Made by a program: the position numbers and the translations under genes. Positions 62,215 through 64,000 of a stretch of 64,000 bases of DNA are shown in pieces. The notes below the pieces were generated by a model. It did no database searches, was not told the origin of the DNA, and saw nothing but the letters and a program-made list of their open reading frames with translations. Position 1 is the first letter of the stretch; every line of letters begins with the position of its first letter. The stretch covers positions 62,001-126,000 of the forward strand of contig NZ_CADEAD010000003.1 in assembly GCF_902825145.1 (NCBI RefSeq). Direction: 5' to 3'. The DNA comes from Bartonella phoceensis (GTDB taxonomy: Bacteria; Pseudomonadota; Alphaproteobacteria; Rhizobiales; Rhizobiaceae).

Positions 62215-64000
62215 TGGAACAAAACAGCTTTAATACTTTATCACTATTTATGAATCCAAAAGTTTTGCGTCCTTTAATACATCAGGGTCTTTTTCAGTTA
62301 CCTAAATATTTTTTTCAAAAACATTCCACGCCTTCAAACACACCGTTTGAAGGACGATACAAGCCTAGTTTTATAGAACGGGCTGCTTTTAGCACAAACC
62401 CTTTTGATGCGAGCAATGGGGCTGATACGCCACAAAAATTAAGTCCTACAGAGCTTATTCGCGGCTCTTATGGGGGAGGAGGAGAAGTTGGGAAAAAAAC
62501 GCCAGCAGAATTGATTATGTCTACGGATGATTTAAAGCGCCAAATGCCCCCTTTGCCGGATGCTTCAAAGGATACTGTTAAGATACAAGAGGCGCCAGAG
62601 CAACAAAAGCATGACTTCTCAGAGCAGGGAGGTATTGCATCAATGATTCCTCAACCTCCACTTGTTGGGAACATTGATCAGTCTAGTGGGGATGAAGCTG
62701 GGCGACAGCAAAAAAATGTGATGGATTATATTGCTCAACTTAATGAGAAATCTATCGCGGAAAACTCTTTGAAAAACGATTCTGGAAATGATGAGGAAAA
62801 GCTTTTTGATGCACCTATAGGAGAAGAAAAACATTTGAATGCACACTTACCAGAAGAGGAACATTTAAAATCAAATGATATGCCAGAACAGGCAACAAAT
62901 TATGTAAACGCCGTTGGGAACTTTATTCATAAAGACGCAAATCCAAGCAGCTTATGGGAGCGTTTTAGAAAATCAGAATTTTCCGAGCATCTCATGGATT
63001 TTTTTGCGGGGTTAGCATCAGGAAAAACACCGCAAGAAAGCTTTTCAAATGCGGCGCTTGTTATGCGGCAGGGCAATAATGTACGTGCTCAAAATAGACC
63101 AATTTTTGAGTTTTTACGCTCTAAAGGATACGATGATAAAGATGCACAAGCAATCATGCAATATCCAGATCTTGCCATGAAAGTGATTGGTAGCACGTTA
63201 AACTCTCAAGCTGGCTCTAGTCAACAAACTTTAGACTTCTTGCGTTCAAAAGGATACAGTGATGAAGACGCAAAAGCAGTTGCGCAATATCCAAATCTTG
63301 CTCAGAAAGTCATAGGCAGCATATTAAGCCCTCAAGAAGGCTATAGAACACTCACAGTAGAAGAAAAAGCAGAGCAGGGATTGCCTGAGGATATGGTTTT
63401 CCAAGTTTCAACAAGCACAGGGAAAATTATACCTGTCCAAGGGGGACAACGTTCTACTGCTTCTGGATTAGGAGGAAATACTGATAGCATGCTGTCAAAG
63501 CCTGAAGTGGGTTATATGTTTGTTAAGGATAAAAATGCACCTCATGGCATACGTGCGTTGCCAATTGCAGGAAGTGCTGCAGAACATAAATTAATCCAAG
63601 AGCAGAAGGAGGAGAAGCGTAAAGAACAGCAATTACAAATGCAAATTTTGGATTCAGAGGAGAGATCCAATCGTATACTCTCGGCATCTAAAGAATTGCT
63701 AAAAACTGTTGAGGAACACCCGCATGTTACTGGTTTCCTTGGTTATTGGGGGTCGTTAATACCTGGTTTTAAGGCAAAAGATTTTGGGCATATGCTTGAT
63801 TCATTAAAGGCGAATATTGGGATTGATGCCTTGAGAAAAGCGAAAGCATTTTCACCAAATGGCGCATCTGGCTTTGGGAACTTGTCTAATATGGAGTTGC
63901 AAACCTTGCAAAACTCTGTAGCGGCATTGTATCAAAATCTTTCCGCAGAGCAAATGAAGAAATCTTTAAAAACCGTTATCGATACTTTCAATAAATCGAA
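62214..64000 (+). CDS. Large virion protein, truncated by window end
   Basis: At least 595 codons, open at the right edge. It begins MEQNSFNTLSLFMNP at an ATG that overlaps the preceding TGA. The first ~270 residues are low-complexity (Pro, Glu, Gln, Lys). Two tandem ~42-residue repeats follow (near 297-380): FLRSKGYDDKDAQAIMQYPD and FLRSKGYSDEDAKAVAQYPN with VIGS after each. The rest is helical. Likely an ejected or tail-associated virion protein; the family is not recognised. Confidence 0.7.
   Translation, partial: MEQNSFNTLSLFMNPKVLRPLIHQGLFQLPKYFFQKHSTPSNTPFEGRYKPSFIERAAFSTNPFDASNGADTPQKLSPTELIRGSYGGGGEVGKKTPAELIMSTDDLKRQMPPLPDASKDTVKIQEAPEQQKHDFSEQGGIASMIPQPPLVGNIDQSSGDEAGRQQKNVMDYIAQLNEKSIAENSLKNDSGNDEEKLFDAPIGEEKHLNAHLPEEEHLKSNDMPEQATNYVNAVGNFIHKDANPSSLWERFRKSEFSEHLMDFFAGLASGKTPQESFSNAALVMRQGNNVRAQNRPIFEFLRSKGYDDKDAQAIMQYPDLAMKVIGSTLNSQAGSSQQTLDFLRSKGYSDEDAKAVAQYPNLAQKVIGSILSPQEGYRTLTVEEKAEQGLPEDMVFQVSTSTGKIIPVQGGQRSTASGLGGNTDSMLSKPEVGYMFVKDKNAPHGIRALPIAGSAAEHKLIQEQKEEKRKEQQLQMQILDSEERSNRILSASKELLKTVEEHPHVTGFLGYWGSLIPGFKAKDFGHMLDSLKANIGIDALRKAKAFSPNGASGFGNLSNMELQTLQNSVAALYQNLSAEQMKKSLKTVIDTFNKS

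Overview
The window is AT-rich alphaproteobacterial DNA. Gene content (cckA, hdaA, an NDUFS4-type protein, the PurS/PurQ/PurL trio, DksA beside a FliO-like protein) and long, decaying intergenic spacers fit Bartonella or a very close relative. The species cannot be fixed from the sequence. No IS element, rRNA or CRISPR array was seen.

Positions 1-38460 are core chromosome: the 3' end of glmS, recG, dnaE, an FAD monooxygenase, a zf-CHCC protein, ppk-ppx, rnd, aspS, parC, a Bcr/CflA-type efflux protein, the monothiol glutaredoxin/BolA pair, a purine block (purL, purQ, purS, purC, purB) with rpe, a flavin reductase, dksA, a FliO-like protein, cckA, purM-purN, an AI-2E/PerM permease, hdaA, tRNA-Pro(UGG), an NDUFS4-like gene and tRNA-Arg(UCU). 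Downstream of ppx lies a decayed second copy of part of rnd.

From 38461 to the right edge is the left part of a prophage whose integrase sits directly behind tRNA-Arg. Its leftward arm carries int, a small orphan, YqaJ exonuclease, an Erf recombinase, a beta-helix repeat protein, a Rha/KilAC antirepressor and an acidic orphan. A lambda-like switch follows (CI-like and Cro-like genes, divergent), with one 15-bp operator motif repeated at both control regions. The rightward early arm has two membrane-anchored orphans facing each other, a RuvC-like resolvase, a DUF1376 replication protein overlapping another frame, an SSB, and three toxin-antitoxin modules: brnTA, mazEF and relBE.

Only mazEF looks intact. 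brnT has an internal out-of-frame deletion and relE has two frameshifts, while both antitoxins remain open. mazEF itself sits between a complete gene and a decayed copy of that gene's 3' end. Two further membrane-protein genes on the minus strand precede the late operon.

The late operon starts at about 52034 with a promoter and a structured leader. It continues with small and large terminase, P22-like portal, scaffold-like protein, N4-gp56-type capsid, head-completion and tail-accessory proteins, a protein with a C-terminal S74 chaperone domain, and a long virion protein cut by the window end. The portal and head-completion genes point to a short-tailed (podovirus-type) particle. The lysis genes and the right attachment site lie outside the window.
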